Positions 8,566 through 17,830 of a stretch of 64,000 nt of DNA are shown here, in pieces. Below the pieces are notes generated by a model. That model saw only the letters and a list, made by a program, of their open reading frames with translations. It searched no databases and had not been told where the DNA came from. The translations under genes were made by a program, and so were the position numbers. Each line of letters opens with the position of its first letter. Position 1 is the first letter of the stretch. The stretch comes from Christiangramia sp. OXR-203 (lineage in GTDB: Bacteria > Bacteroidota > Bacteroidia > Flavobacteriales > Flavobacteriaceae), in assembly GCF_034372165.1 (NCBI RefSeq), contig NZ_CP139698.1, positions 2,666,001 to 2,730,000 of the forward strand, written 5' to 3'.

Positions 8566-8597
8566 CAAAAAAATCCCGGTTTCCCGGGATTTTTTTA
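8566..8597. terminator. Bidirectional intrinsic terminator
   Basis: 9-bp stem AAATCCCGG/CCGGGATTT (8571-8579 with 8584-8592) with a TTTC loop, flanked by an A-run on the left and a T-run on the right, so it works for both the 132-residue gene (plus) and icmF (minus). Confidence 0.88.
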
Positions 8598-8618
8598 ATA
8601 TCTGAAATAATTCAGTAT

Positions 8619-11600
8619 TTACATATTTCTACGATACTGTCCACCCACCTCAAACAATGCATGAGTGATCTGTCCTAGCGAACAAACTTTCGTTGCCTCC
8701 ATTAATTCCTCGAAAAGGTTCTGATTGGTAACTGCTGCTTTTTGTATTCTTTCCAGCATTTCTTCAGCAGAATCCTCTTTAGCCTTATGTAAAGTTTCCA
8801 GAGTTTTGATCTGGTGTTCTTTTTCCTCTTCCGTAGCACGAATAACTTCACCCGGTGTTACCGTAGGAGAACCTGTAGAACTCAGGAAAGTATTAACTCC
8901 GATAATTGGGTAGTCTCCATTGTGCTTTAAAGTTTCATAGTACAGGCTTTCTTCCTGTATCTTTCCTCGCTGATACATAGTTTCCATAGCACCAAGCACT
9001 CCGCCACGTTCTGTGATTCGATCAAACTCAGTAAGCACAGCTTCTTCCACCAGGTTGGTCAATTCTTCGATAATGAACGATCCCTGGATAGGATTCTCAT
9101 TCTTAGCAAGCCCTAACTCCTTATTGATAATTAATTGTATAGCCATCGCTCTTCTTACTGAAGCTTCAGTAGGCGTGGTGATCGCTTCATCATAAGCATT
9201 GGTGTGCAATGAATTACAGTTATCGTAGATCGCATACAATGCCTGAAGGGTAGTTCTAATATCATTAAAATCAATTTCCTGCGCATGTAAAGACCTTCCT
9301 GAAGTTTGTATATGATACTTCAACATTTGAGCTCTGGAATTGGCTCCATACTTATGTTTTAAGGCTTTGGACCAGATTCTTCTGGCAACCCTACCAATCA
9401 CTGCATATTCCGGATCTACGCCGTTAGAGAAGAAGAACGAAAGGTTTGGACCAAATTTATTGATATCCATTCCCCTGCTTAAATAATATTCAACATACGT
9501 AAATCCATTTGCCAGGGTAAATGCCAATTGGGTTATTGGATTCGCACCAGCTTCAGCAATATGATATCCGGAAATAGAGACAGAATAGAAATTTCTAACC
9601 TTCTCTTCAATGAAATATTCCTGAACATCACCCATTAATCGTAGCGCAAATTCAGTAGAAAAAATACAAGTATTCTGAGCCTGATCTTCCTTTAAAATAT
9701 CTGCCTGAACGGTTCCTCTAACTACAGCTATAGTTTCAGCCTTGATCTTAGCATACACATCTTCTGGTAAAACCTGGTCACCGGTTAATCCCAGCAGCAT
9801 CAAGCCAAGTCCGTCATTTCCTTCTGGAAGGTCCCCACGGTATTGTGGTCTGTCAATACCAGCATCGTCATACAGCTCCTTCAGTTTTGCTTCTACTTTG
9901 TCTTCAAGACCATTCTCTTTGATGTACTTTTCACAATTCTGATCGATCGCGGCGTTCATGAAAAACCCAAGTAACATTGGAGCAGGACCATTAATGGTCA
10001 TACTCACAGAGGTCATCGCATCTGCAAGATCAAATCCAGAGTAAAGCTTTTTCGCATCATCAAGACAACATATAGATACTCCGGAATTACCAATCTTACC
10101 ATAAATATCTGGTCGGTGATCTGGATCATTTCCGTAGAGCGTAACCGAATCAAAAGCGGTAGACAGTCGTTTAGCCGGTAATCCCTGGCTTACGTAATGA
10201 AATCTTCTATTGGTTCTCTCCGGTCCACCTTCACCGGCAAACATTCTCGTTGGATCTTCACCAGTGCGCTTGAACGGGTAAAGTCCGGCAGTATAAGGAA
10301 ATTCTCCAGGAACATTTTCCTGAAGACACCATCCTAGAATATCGCCCCAGGCTTTATATTTTGGAAGCGCCACTTTCGGGATCTGCGTATGTGAAAGTGA
10401 CTCTGTATGAGTATCGATCTTGATCTCTTTATCGCGGACTTTAAAGCTATACACAGGTTCCGTATACTTATTCACTTTATCGTTCCACGCAAGAATCATC
10501 TCCCAGTTGTAGGGATCCAGATCCATCTTTACTTTATCGAATTCAGCAAAAAGCAATTTTAAAAATTCGGACTGATCTTCTTCTGAAACTTCTATGATCC
10601 CATCCTGATCGATTCCGTTTTTATCAAGGTATTTGGTTTGATCTTTACCAAACTCGGTTTTTATATTAGCAACGGTTTCGATGGTTTTATAGATTCCGTA
10701 GAGACGCTGAGCAACTTCAGTTTGAGTAGCAGCTGTTTCATCATAACCACGGTTATTTTCAGCAATTTCTGAAAGATAGCGAGTACGTTTTGGCGGAATC
10801 ACGAATATTTTCTCGCTCATTTCTTCTGAAATTTCAAAAGTAGAGCTCATCCCTGAATTTGTTTTCTCCTCTACAGCGTCCATAAGACTTCTGTAAAGCG
10901 TATTCATTCCAGGATCATTGAATTGAGAAGCGATGGTACCAAACACCGGAAGTTTCTCAGCATCTTCATGCCACAACTGGTGGTTTCTCTGGTATTGCTT
11001 TTTTACGTCACGCAAAGCATCCTGAGCTCCACGTTTATCGAATTTGTTGATCGCAACCAGATCTGCAAAATCAAGCATATCGATCTTTTCAAGCTGCGTT
11101 GCTGCACCAAATTCCGGAGTCATTACATATAATGACACATCTGAATGATCCATGATCTCTGTATCACTCTGCCCAATTCCTGAAGTTTCAAGAATGATAA
11201 GTTCATAACTGGCTGCTTTCAGCACATCGACAGCTTCTGCTACATGCTTGGACAATGCCAGGTTCGCCTGCCTTGTAGCAAGTGAACGCATAAAAACTCT
11301 AGGATGATTGATACTGTTCATCCTGATACGGTCACCAAGCAATGCACCTCCAGTTTTCTTTTTTGAAGGATCCACAGAAACGATCCCAATATGTTTTTCA
11401 GGAAAATCCATTAAAAATCTTCGAACCAGTTCGTCTACCAAACTTGATTTACCAGATCCACCTGTACCGGTAATTCCCAGAACAGGAGTTTTATTAGTGT
11501 CAAAATTGTTCTTATCAAAATGTTTCAGGAATTCCTCATGCCTGTTTTCAGCAAGTGAAATAAGACGGGAGATCGTGGTAACTTTTCTGGATTGCAGATT

Positions 11601-12074
11601 CTCGTTTACCTTGTCTGCTTCTTCAAGATCTGGAACCTGATTATCAACACGCTGGATCATATCATTGATCATCCCCTGCAAGCCCATTTCACGACCATCA
11701 TCTGGAGCGTAGATCCTGTCTATCCCGTAATCCATCAATTCCTTGATCTCATCTGGAAGGATCACTCCGCCTCCACCGCCGAAGATCTTGATATGTTCTG
11801 AACCTTTCTCTTTAAGCAGGTCATACATATATTTGAAGTATTCGGTGTGACCACCCTGGTAAGAAGTCATTGCAATCGCGTGTGCATCTTCCTGAATAGC
11901 ACAGTTTACCACCTCTTCCACACTTCTATCATGTCCAAGATGGATCACCTCAACTCCAGTAGCCTGGATGATCCTACGCATGATATTAATAGCGGCATCA
12001 TGACCATCGAACAGCGAGGCTGCGGTTACAATTCTTATTTTATTTTTAGGTTTATAAGGACTTTGTTGCTCCAT
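8619..12074 (-). CDS. icmF: Fused isobutyryl-CoA mutase IcmF (B12-dependent mutase with G-protein chaperone)
   Basis: 1151 residues with the IcmF order: B12-binding domain (about 12-140, DGH motif 23-25 with His25 as the cobalt ligand), MeaB/ArgK-type GTPase chaperone (about 170-420, P-loop [12 protein letters not shown] 200-211, NKFD 343-346), linker, then the TIM-barrel mutase (about 560-1090). In methylmalonyl-CoA mutase an Arg binds the substrate carboxylate; here the aligned segment EDQAQNT has Gln (Q800), as in isobutyryl/butyryl-CoA mutases, so a branched/linear acyl-CoA rearrangement is more likely than methylmalonyl-CoA. The fused chaperone loads and protects adenosylcobalamin. Cytosolic, single-gene unit. 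Confidence 0.93.
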   Translation of the reverse strand: MEQQSPYKPKNKIRIVTAASLFDGHDAAINIMRRIIQATGVEVIHLGHDRSVEEVVNCAIQEDAHAIAMTSYQGGHTEYFKYMYDLLKEKGSEHIKIFGGGGGVILPDEIKELMDYGIDRIYAPDDGREMGLQGMINDMIQRVDNQVPDLEEADKVNENLQSRKVTTISRLISLAENRHEEFLKHFDKNNFDTNKTPVLGITGTGGSGKSSLVDELVRRFLMDFPEKHIGIVSVDPSKKKTGGALLGDRIRMNSINHPRVFMRSLATRQANLALSKHVAEAVDVLKAASYELIILETSGIGQSDTEIMDHSDVSLYVMTPEFGAATQLEKIDMLDFADLVAINKFDKRGAQDALRDVKKQYQRNHQLWHEDAEKLPVFGTIASQFNDPGMNTLYRSLMDAVEEKTNSGMSSTFEISEEMSEKIFVIPPKRTRYLSEIAENNRGYDETAATQTEVAQRLYGIYKTIETVANIKTEFGKDQTKYLDKNGIDQDGIIEVSEEDQSEFLKLLFAEFDKVKMDLDPYNWEMILAWNDKVNKYTEPVYSFKVRDKEIKIDTHTESLSHTQIPKVALPKYKAWGDILGWCLQENVPGEFPYTAGLYPFKRTGEDPTRMFAGEGGPERTNRRFHYVSQGLPAKRLSTAFDSVTLYGNDPDHRPDIYGKIGNSGVSICCLDDAKKLYSGFDLADAMTSVSMTINGPAPMLLGFFMNAAIDQNCEKYIKENGLEDKVEAKLKELYDDAGIDRPQYRGDLPEGNDGLGLMLLGLTGDQVLPEDVYAKIKAETIAVVRGTVQADILKEDQAQNTCIFSTEFALRLMGDVQEYFIEEKVRNFYSVSISGYHIAEAGANPITQLAFTLANGFTYVEYYLSRGMDINKFGPNLSFFFSNGVDPEYAVIGRVARRIWSKALKHKYGANSRAQMLKYHIQTSGRSLHAQEIDFNDIRTTLQALYAIYDNCNSLHTNAYDEAITTPTEASVRRAMAIQLIINKELGLAKNENPIQGSFIIEELTNLVEEAVLTEFDRITERGGVLGAMETMYQRGKIQEESLYYETLKHNGDYPIIGVNTFLSSTGSPTVTPGEVIRATEEEKEHQIKTLETLHKAKEDSAEEMLERIQKAAVTNQNLFEELMEATKVCSLGQITHALFEVGGQYRRNM

Positions 12075-12156
12075 ATTTAATTATATCAAGAATATTGACC
12101 TGCAATTTACGAAAATCGCAATGAAAATGAGATTTTAAAATTATTGAAAACTTAAA

Positions 12157-12184
12157 AAAAGCCACCTTGGGGGAGGTGGCTTTT
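12157..12184 (-). terminator. Orphan intrinsic terminator upstream of icmF
   Basis: 7-bp GC-rich stem GCCACCT/AGGTGGC (12161-12167 with 12174-12180) extended by A/T pairs; the minus-strand side is followed by seven T. It lies between two divergent genes, so no annotated gene needs it. It could be an attenuator in the icmF leader or the end of a small RNA. Confidence 0.75.
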
Positions 12185-12483
12185 AAGCAGGAATATGAAC
12201 TCGTAATATGCTGATGTATGAAAACAGTCTACTAATAATTCAGTACTCATGTTTTATATTAATATGGAAAAGTATTAATCAGGTGATCATAAATCAATCA
12301 TCATCCGTTCAACATAATTGATCTAAAACTGAAATTAGAAATAAAAATCATTAAATACCTTTAATCTAAAAACCTGTAAATCAGATCTATCTCGCTAAAA
12401 TACATCAGCAGAAGACATGAACAAAATCGATAGTTTTAATATTATTATAACTTTATGCGATGAAGCGTTAAAATTTTAGCAAG

Positions 12484-12491
12484 TATATTTG
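12484..12491 (+). promoter_or_regulatory. TAnnTTTG -7 element for the DUF4197 gene
   Basis: TATATTTG, exact consensus, 15 nt before the ATG at 12507. The TTG inside it (12489) is in frame but belongs to the promoter. Confidence 0.55.
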
Positions 12492-12506
12492 AGCAAATTA
12501 TTTACC

Positions 12507-13214
12507 ATGAAAAAGTTCCTCGGTCTACTACTAATATTCTCGTTAAGTTCCTGTGCAGAATTACAACAAATCGCAACTCAGATACCTTCAACTTATGGTG
12601 TAACAGATTCGGAGATCAATTCCGGACTAAAGCAGGCGCTTCAATTCGGGATAGATAAAGAAGTGACCAGTCTTGCTACTGAAGATGGATTCTTTAAAAA
12701 TGAACTTGTGCGTATAAGTTTGCCACCTGAATTGCAGAAAGTTGATAAGACTTTAAGAGATGTTGGATTGGATAATCTTGCAGATGAGGGTCTAAAAGTT
12801 CTTAACAGAGCCGCTGAAGATGCAGTAGGAGAAGCCATTCCTGTTTTTGCAACTGCGGTGAAAGAAATAAGTTTTGCAGATGCTCGAAATATTCTTTTAG
12901 GTGCAGACAACGCAGCAACAAATTATCTTACTTCAAAAACTCAAACACAGCTTTATGACAGGTTCAATCCCATCATCAATAACTCCTTAGAAAAAGTTGG
13001 AGCAAATAAAGTTTGGTCTAATCTCATACAAAAATATAATGCCATTCCTCTTACAAGTAAAGTGAATCCAGATCTTACCGATTATGTAACTAATGAAGCT
13101 CTTCAAGGAGTTTATCTTATGATTGAGAAAGAGGAAAAGGATATTAGAAATTCTTTGAACTCCAGAACTACAGACCTATTAAAACGTGTTTTTGCCTTAC
13201 AGGATAGATCCTAG
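12507..13214 (+). CDS. DUF4197 lipoprotein
   Basis: 235 residues from ATG 12507. The N-terminus MKKFLGLLLIFSLSSC is a lipoprotein signal with lipobox LSSC. The remainder is a helical domain matching DUF4197: repeated 'GLKQAL', 'VDKTLRDVGL', 'LNRAAEDAV...AIPVFATAVKEI', 'ARNILLGADNAATNYL' and a final KRVFALQD. Function is not known; the lipobox suggests anchoring to an envelope membrane. The start was set after the -7 element. Transcribed alone. Confidence 0.85.
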   Translation: MKKFLGLLLIFSLSSCAELQQIATQIPSTYGVTDSEINSGLKQALQFGIDKEVTSLATEDGFFKNELVRISLPPELQKVDKTLRDVGLDNLADEGLKVLNRAAEDAVGEAIPVFATAVKEISFADARNILLGADNAATNYLTSKTQTQLYDRFNPIINNSLEKVGANKVWSNLIQKYNAIPLTSKVNPDLTDYVTNEALQGVYLMIEKEEKDIRNSLNSRTTDLLKRVFALQDRS

Positions 13215-13316
13215 AATTCTTACATAAGATAAATTTTTAACACTTTCACTCTTATATACTTACTATTTTAAATTAAGCTTAACTCAACATTATCAATCTA
13301 TAAGCTATGTTAGTCT

Positions 13317-13324
13317 TAGCTTTG
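13317..13324 (+). promoter_or_regulatory. TAnnTTTG -7 element for the Lacal_2735-like gene
   Basis: TAGCTTTG, exact consensus. It lies downstream of the most 5' possible start (13307), which rules that start out. Confidence 0.5.
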
Positions 13325-13369
13325 TACCGTAGAGAGATGAAGATGGAGTGGAAAGCAATTAAGTATTAT

Positions 13370-13567
13370 ATGTTTAGAATTTTCGAAAATAAATCCAAGG
13401 AAGAACGTCTTTGTGAGAAGTACAGCAGATTGATGCAACGCGCTTACAAGATCGCTCTTATAGATAAAGAACAAAGTGATAAATTGAATTTTAGGGCCAA
13501 AAAGATTCTGGCTGAGCTTAGAAGAATGGATTGTTCAATGGTAGAAACTAGGAGTGAAACTGCCTGA
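13370..13567 (+). CDS. Lacal_2735-family small protein
   Basis: 65 residues from ATG 13370 (ATG codons at 13337 and 13343 are alternatives). MFRIFENKSKEERL...YSRLMQRAYKIALIDKEQSDKLNFRAKKIL follows the Lacal_2735 pattern of Flavobacteriia: short N-terminus 'MF-IF-K', then one amphipathic coiled-coil-like helical pair. Function unknown. The family N-terminus and the promoter position decide the start. It overlaps the convergent substrate-binding protein gene by 20 nt at the 3' end. Confidence 0.65.
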   Translation: MFRIFENKSKEERLCEKYSRLMQRAYKIALIDKEQSDKLNFRAKKILAELRRMDCSMVETRSETA

Positions 13568-14321
13568 AGTACTTTAAGGCTTTTAAAACACGGCTTCCAT
13601 ACCAGCTGAAGTATTCACCATCCACAAGTGTAACCTTTTCGGAAATTCCTGAGAAGGCTTTTTTATGTTTTTGTTCAAATGGAAAAGGTTCAGAACTCAG
13701 GAGAATCTCATCAATTTCCATAGTCCTTAAGGTATCAAGATCTGTTTCAGGGTATCTGTCCAAATTGAAAACATTTATCATCCTATTTAGAGCAAGCATT
13801 TCATTGATAAAGGTTCCCTGCCCTGCTACCATCAATGGTTTATTCCAGATAAAATAAGCTACTCTTCTAGGTTTCGAATCAGATACTATTTGCACCAGAT
13901 CCTGCCGGGAATTCTCGATATTCTGAATCAAAAAATCGGCTTCCTCTCTTTTATCAAACAACTCCCCATACATTCTAATAAGTTGAGCATTATCCTCCAG
14001 ATTGGCGACGGCTGAGCAATGAACAGGCGCGATTTCAGTTAGAGCTGTTACCATTTCACGGGTATTCTCCTCTTTATTACAAAGTATAATATCAGGTTTT
14101 AAATCCCTGACCTTCCTTAAATTCACTTTCTTAGTTCCTCCTAAGCTGGTTTTCTTATTCCTGAGTCCTTCAGGATGCACACAAAAATGGGTGACTCCCA
14201 CTATAGAATCTTCTAAATCAAGATCTACGAGTAATTCAGTTTGACTTGGAACTAGCGATATTATTCTCTTCGGAATTGAGGTGAGTTCAAAAGATCGGTG
14301 GAGTTGATCCTGAAACTGCAT
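13548..14321 (-). CDS. BtuF/FecB-like substrate-binding-fold protein without signal peptide
   Basis: 257 residues of the Peripla_BP_2 fold (helical-backbone metal/cobalamin binding proteins): PKRIISLVPSQTELLVDL at 17-34, the KVRDLKPDIILCNKEEN strand near 70-85 and the 'DEILLSSEPFPF' strand near 205. No signal peptide is visible, so unlike BtuF it should be cytosolic; such proteins are common in Bacteroidota without an adjacent ABC transporter. It is the last gene of prfA-pyrF-this, 3 nt after pyrF. The ligand is unproven (cobalamin is a guess from the family). Confidence 0.75.
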   Translation of the reverse strand: MQFQDQLHRSFELTSIPKRIISLVPSQTELLVDLDLEDSIVGVTHFCVHPEGLRNKKTSLGGTKKVNLRKVRDLKPDIILCNKEENTREMVTALTEIAPVHCSAVANLEDNAQLIRMYGELFDKREEADFLIQNIENSRQDLVQIVSDSKPRRVAYFIWNKPLMVAGQGTFINEMLALNRMINVFNLDRYPETDLDTLRTMEIDEILLSSEPFPFEQKHKKAFSGISEKVTLVDGEYFSWYGSRVLKALKYFRQFHS

Positions 14322-14324
14322 ATT

Positions 14325-15143
14325 TCAGAGCTTAGCTAATTCATCCTTCATCTGGATCTGAATAGCTTCAGCTTTTGCACCAGCGATTTCAGCAAAATTG
14401 GAAGAATCTGAAGCATAAATAATCTTACGGGAAGAATTTACGAGTAAACCCACGTTAGGAGTAATTCCGTATTTACAAACTTCCTCGAGACTTCCTCCCT
14501 GCGCACCAACACCTGGTACCAGCAAAAAGTTATCGGGAATCATCTTTCTAATTTCAGCAAGATAATCCGCTTTGGTAGCTCCCACTACGTACATCAAGTT
14601 TTCAGAATTATTCCAGTCTAAGGATGTTTTAATGACCTTTTTGTAAAGTTCTTCACCGTCAATATGCTGGGTCTGAAAGTCATAAGCTCCCTCATTGGAA
14701 GTAAGCGCAAGTAATATGGTATGCTTATTATCAAATTCGAGGAATGGTTCTACACTGTCCTTTCCCATATAAGGTGCAACGGTTATAGAATCGAAACCAA
14801 GGTCCTCAAAAAAAGCTTTCGCGTACATTCTGGAAGTATTTCCAATATCTCCACGCTTGGCATCAGCGATTGTATACAGCTCTGGGTATTCAGTATGCAG
14901 GTATTCGATCGTCTTTCTAAGACTTTTCCATCCACTGGCACCCAACGCTTCATAAAATGCAATATTAGGTTTATAAGCCACGCAAGATTGATGCGTAGCG
15001 TCAATTATGGCCTTATTAAAGCTAAATACAGGATCTTTTTCTGAAAGCAGGTAGGTTGGAATTTTGTCTATATCGGTATCCAGTCCCACGCACAAAAATG
15101 TTTGCTTTTTGAAAATTTGCTCAGTAAGCTCCTGTGAAGTCAT
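14325..15143 (-). CDS. pyrF: Orotidine 5'-phosphate decarboxylase (type 2)
   Basis: 272 residues, the longer 'type 2' OMP decarboxylase. The active-site motif DAKRGDIGNTS (about 95-105, catalytic Lys and Asp) and the N-terminal FLCVGLDTDIDKIP strand are clear, with PGVGAQGGS near the phosphate-binding end. It makes UMP in the last step of de novo pyrimidine synthesis in the cytosol. Located 17 nt after prfA and 3 nt before the next gene, so it is in the middle of an operon. Confidence 0.95.
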   Translation of the reverse strand: MTSQELTEQIFKKQTFLCVGLDTDIDKIPTYLLSEKDPVFSFNKAIIDATHQSCVAYKPNIAFYEALGASGWKSLRKTIEYLHTEYPELYTIADAKRGDIGNTSRMYAKAFFEDLGFDSITVAPYMGKDSVEPFLEFDNKHTILLALTSNEGAYDFQTQHIDGEELYKKVIKTSLDWNNSENLMYVVGATKADYLAEIRKMIPDNFLLVPGVGAQGGSLEEVCKYGITPNVGLLVNSSRKIIYASDSSNFAEIAGAKAEAIQIQMKDELAKL

Positions 15144-15160
15144 ATTAAATTAATTCAGAT

Positions 15161-16237
15161 TTAAAGAATATCAGAATTCTCTTTTAACTTTTCCGTATTC
15201 TCTGCCAGCTGCAATTCATCCACGATCTTTTGAATATCGCCATTAATTATATTGGACAGGTCGTAAAGCGTCAGGTTGATACGGTGATCTGTAACCCTAC
15301 TCTGAGCATAGTTATAGGTACGAATCTTAGCACTACGGTCACCACTGGAAACCATTGAGTTTCTTTTTGCAGCGTCGGCTTCCATTTTTTTAGCAAGCTC
15401 CTGCTCATATAATCTGGAACGTAAAACACGGAAAGCTTTTTCCTTATTCTTATGCTGCGATTTTTGATCCTGACATTGAGCTACCAAACCAGTAGGTTCG
15501 TGAGTTAAACGTACCGCAGAGTATGTGGTGTTTACTGACTGTCCTCCAGGTCCTGAAGAACAGAAATAATCAATTCTTACATCTTTTGGATCTATTTGAA
15601 CATCAAATTCTTCAGCTTCTGGCAACACCATAACGGTTGCGGCAGAAGTATGTACTCTGCCCTGAGTTTCGGTTTGAGGAACCCGTTGTACACGATGCAC
15701 TCCAGCTTCAAATTTCATGGTACCATACACATCTTCTCCGGAAACTTCAAAGATCATTTCTTTAAATCCTCCACTGGTACCTTCACTATAATCCACGATA
15801 TTATGCTTCCAGCCCCTACTTTCGACATATTTAGTATACATACGATATAGATCTCCAGCGAAAATGCTGGCTTCATCACCACCAGTACCACCTCGAATCT
15901 CTACGACCACGTTCTTAGAATCTTCCGGATCTTTTGGGATGAGCATCATTCTTATCTTATCCTCTAGCGCAGGAAGTTGATTTTTTGCTTCCTCCATTTG
16001 AAGTTTCGCCATTTCTGTCATTTCAGCATCGCTACCATCAGATATGATCTCTTCAGCTTCCGAAATGTTTTCAGTAAGACTTATATACTTCTCGCGTTCA
16101 TCCATCAATGCCCGAAGATCTTTATATTCTTTATTCAATTCGATATACCGCTTCTGGTCTGATATAACATCCGGCTGAATGATCAAATCATTCACCTCAT
16201 CAAACCTCTGCTTTACGATATTAAGTCTTTCAATCAT
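15161..16237 (-). CDS. prfA: Peptide chain release factor 1
   Basis: 358 residues, the usual RF1 length. The catalytic GGQ is in [10 protein letters not shown] (about 230), and the codon-recognition tripeptide position before [14 protein letters not shown] reads PQT, within the P-x-T pattern of RF1. It releases peptides at UAA and UAG. First gene of a three-gene operon with pyrF and the substrate-binding-fold gene; a TAAATTTG -7 element lies 24 nt upstream of the ATG. Confidence 0.96.
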   Translation of the reverse strand: MIERLNIVKQRFDEVNDLIIQPDVISDQKRYIELNKEYKDLRALMDEREKYISLTENISEAEEIISDGSDAEMTEMAKLQMEEAKNQLPALEDKIRMMLIPKDPEDSKNVVVEIRGGTGGDEASIFAGDLYRMYTKYVESRGWKHNIVDYSEGTSGGFKEMIFEVSGEDVYGTMKFEAGVHRVQRVPQTETQGRVHTSAATVMVLPEAEEFDVQIDPKDVRIDYFCSSGPGGQSVNTTYSAVRLTHEPTGLVAQCQDQKSQHKNKEKAFRVLRSRLYEQELAKKMEADAAKRNSMVSSGDRSAKIRTYNYAQSRVTDHRINLTLYDLSNIINGDIQKIVDELQLAENTEKLKENSDIL

Positions 16238-16261
16238 ATATTCCTGCTGAATTTAGGCTAG

Positions 16262-16269
16262 CAAATTTA
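16262..16269 (-). promoter_or_regulatory. TAnnTTTG -7 element for prfA
   Basis: Minus-strand TAAATTTG, exact match, 24 nt upstream of the prfA ATG. No TTG at the expected -33 spacing. Confidence 0.5.
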
Positions 16270-16299
16270 CGATAATTTGGTTGAAATCATATAAAAGCT

Positions 16300-16998
16300 T
16301 TAAAGCCTTTCCATTTCCAATAATGGTTCATGATTTCTACTGAAAGTAGCAAATTTAACCAGTGAAACCATACCAATAATATAGAAAAATCTATCAGGAT
16401 AATAAAATTCGAAGAATTCCAGATAATAAGCTATAAATGACATTATATCTGAAAACACCAAACATAAAGCTCCTGCAGTAAAGAAAAAAGCAGTAGTATC
16501 AGAATATATATTACTATAGGATATCGCGGCGAGAACTAAAGTAATCATGGCACTTCCGTAGATATAAAACAGGAAATTCAGGTAGGAATAATCATATTTT
16601 TCAGGAATCATATCTACTAAAACATATAACATTCCAATATTCAGTGAAAAAACCAATGCAAATACAACTTTCTGAATAATGCTCATTTTTAAATCTTTAA
16701 TCTCGGGCAGGATGACCACTACAAAAGAAATGTATGCGGTGATACGTAATAGAAATGTAGCTGAATTGACATATGTGTTTTCGTAATTCAGTAAAAGAAC
16801 ATCAGAGGCTAGAAGTAATAGTATTGCGGCAAGAAGCAGTTTTTCAGATCTCTGTTTCCAAATTAATGCTAGAAAAAGGAGAAAAGTACTAATTAATCTA
16901 CTCCATCTAATCATTTCCAGATCATACTCAAAAATTATGAATGCATTTGCTAGTACTAAAATACCGGCTACAATTGGAAGAAAATTTTTAGAAAACAT
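16300..16998 (-). CDS. YhhN-like multipass membrane protein (copy 2)
   Basis: 232 residues with about eight transmembrane helices. Helix 3 ends in LLLASDVLLL and the late segment LCLVFSDIMSFIAYYLEF...YYPDRFFYIIGMVSL recalls the two 'SD' signatures of YhhN/TMEM86 (lysoplasmalogenase) proteins, but the match is distant and I cannot claim the enzyme activity. It is a tandem paralogue of the gene at 17070, in the same orientation, 71 nt downstream. Confidence 0.6.
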   Translation of the reverse strand: MFSKNFLPIVAGILVLANAFIIFEYDLEMIRWSRLISTFLLFLALIWKQRSEKLLLAAILLLLASDVLLLNYENTYVNSATFLLRITAYISFVVVILPEIKDLKMSIIQKVVFALVFSLNIGMLYVLVDMIPEKYDYSYLNFLFYIYGSAMITLVLAAISYSNIYSDTTAFFFTAGALCLVFSDIMSFIAYYLEFFEFYYPDRFFYIIGMVSLVKFATFSRNHEPLLEMERL

Positions 16999-17069
16999 CT
17001 TTGGTTATTTTTTTGAGAGGTATTTACGAATCTTAGGGAATCCTGGATTTAAATTACGGTTTTAAGTTA

Positions 17070-17762
17070 CTAAATTTCCGTTACAGACTCGTCCTCTTTT
17101 TTTTGAATCCATTTTTTCACAAAGACAACCAGCAGTGCGACTCCTATTATATTAACAATCCTGTCTGCATAATAAAACACCTTAAAATCTAAATAGTACG
17201 CATTATAGAATGTTAGGTCAGACAATACTAGGCATATTGAAATAACCACTAATAAGAAACCCTTAGTGTCCGCGTATCTGTTCAAATAAGATATGCAGGT
17301 TGAAACTAAGGCCAGGGATACTAACCCAAGGGTGTAAAACAGTATGGTAAAAATAATATCATTTTTGTAGCCCGGGATATATGTTGCCATATCATGCAAC
17401 ATATAGACATCCAATGCAACTATAAAACCAGTGATTATAAATGCAATCAAGTTTAACCGAAGACGTGAAAGGTAAGGATACAGAAAATTGATAATGGTCA
17501 GATATGCCAATATACGAACAACATATATAATATTTCGAACTATAGAATTCTCATAAAATATTAATAGTCCGTCACATAGTGTTAACAAAGAAAATGAAAT
17601 AAGTAATTTTTGATCTCTATTATATTTAAAAAAAAAGACCAGAAAAAAAACTACAGTTGCAAGTAGTCTAAACCACCTATCGGTTATTGAGTCCAAGTAA
17701 TAGATCGCAAGTATATTCGTAGCGATCATAACTAAAACCAGTAAGCCAAACCAGAATTTCAT
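17070..17762 (-). CDS. YhhN-like multipass membrane protein (copy 1)
   Basis: 230 residues, about eight membrane helices, aligning along its length with its neighbour: SLLTLCDGLLIFYENSIVRNIIYVVRILAYL corresponds in position to the neighbour's ASDVLLLNYENTYVNSATFLLRITAYI region (each split here by shared motifs YEN and R-I-AY), and ICLVLSDLTFYNAYYLDFKVFYYADRI to its SD-containing helix. Note that the first acidic signature is CD here instead of SD. Distantly YhhN-like; function unproven. Confidence 0.6.
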   Translation of the reverse strand: MKFWFGLLVLVMIATNILAIYYLDSITDRWFRLLATVVFFLVFFFKYNRDQKLLISFSLLTLCDGLLIFYENSIVRNIIYVVRILAYLTIINFLYPYLSRLRLNLIAFIITGFIVALDVYMLHDMATYIPGYKNDIIFTILFYTLGLVSLALVSTCISYLNRYADTKGFLLVVISICLVLSDLTFYNAYYLDFKVFYYADRIVNIIGVALLVVFVKKWIQKKEDESVTEI

Positions 17763-17830
17763 CTCAATTTTATAAAACTAATAACCTGGAATGCTCATTG
17801 CTCGAGGTTATTCGAAGTTAATTTGTATAC

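Larger units (their letters stand above)
12075..12506. other. Gene-free divergent region between icmF and the DUF4197 gene
   Basis: 432 bases without a supportable gene. It contains one strong hairpin terminator (12157-12184) and the -7 element of the DUF4197 gene (12484-12491). I looked for a cobalamin riboswitch on the icmF side and do not see the B12 box. The rest is AT-rich with no repeat. Confidence 0.7.

Noticed and set aside
10923-12080. Several plus-strand frames opposite icmF
   Set aside because: All are shadows of the strongly conserved icmF reading frame with no homology of their own.
12075-12488. Cobalamin riboswitch upstream of the B12-dependent icmF
   Set aside because: No B12 box or the conserved multi-stem core could be found on the minus strand; only a plain terminator hairpin is present.
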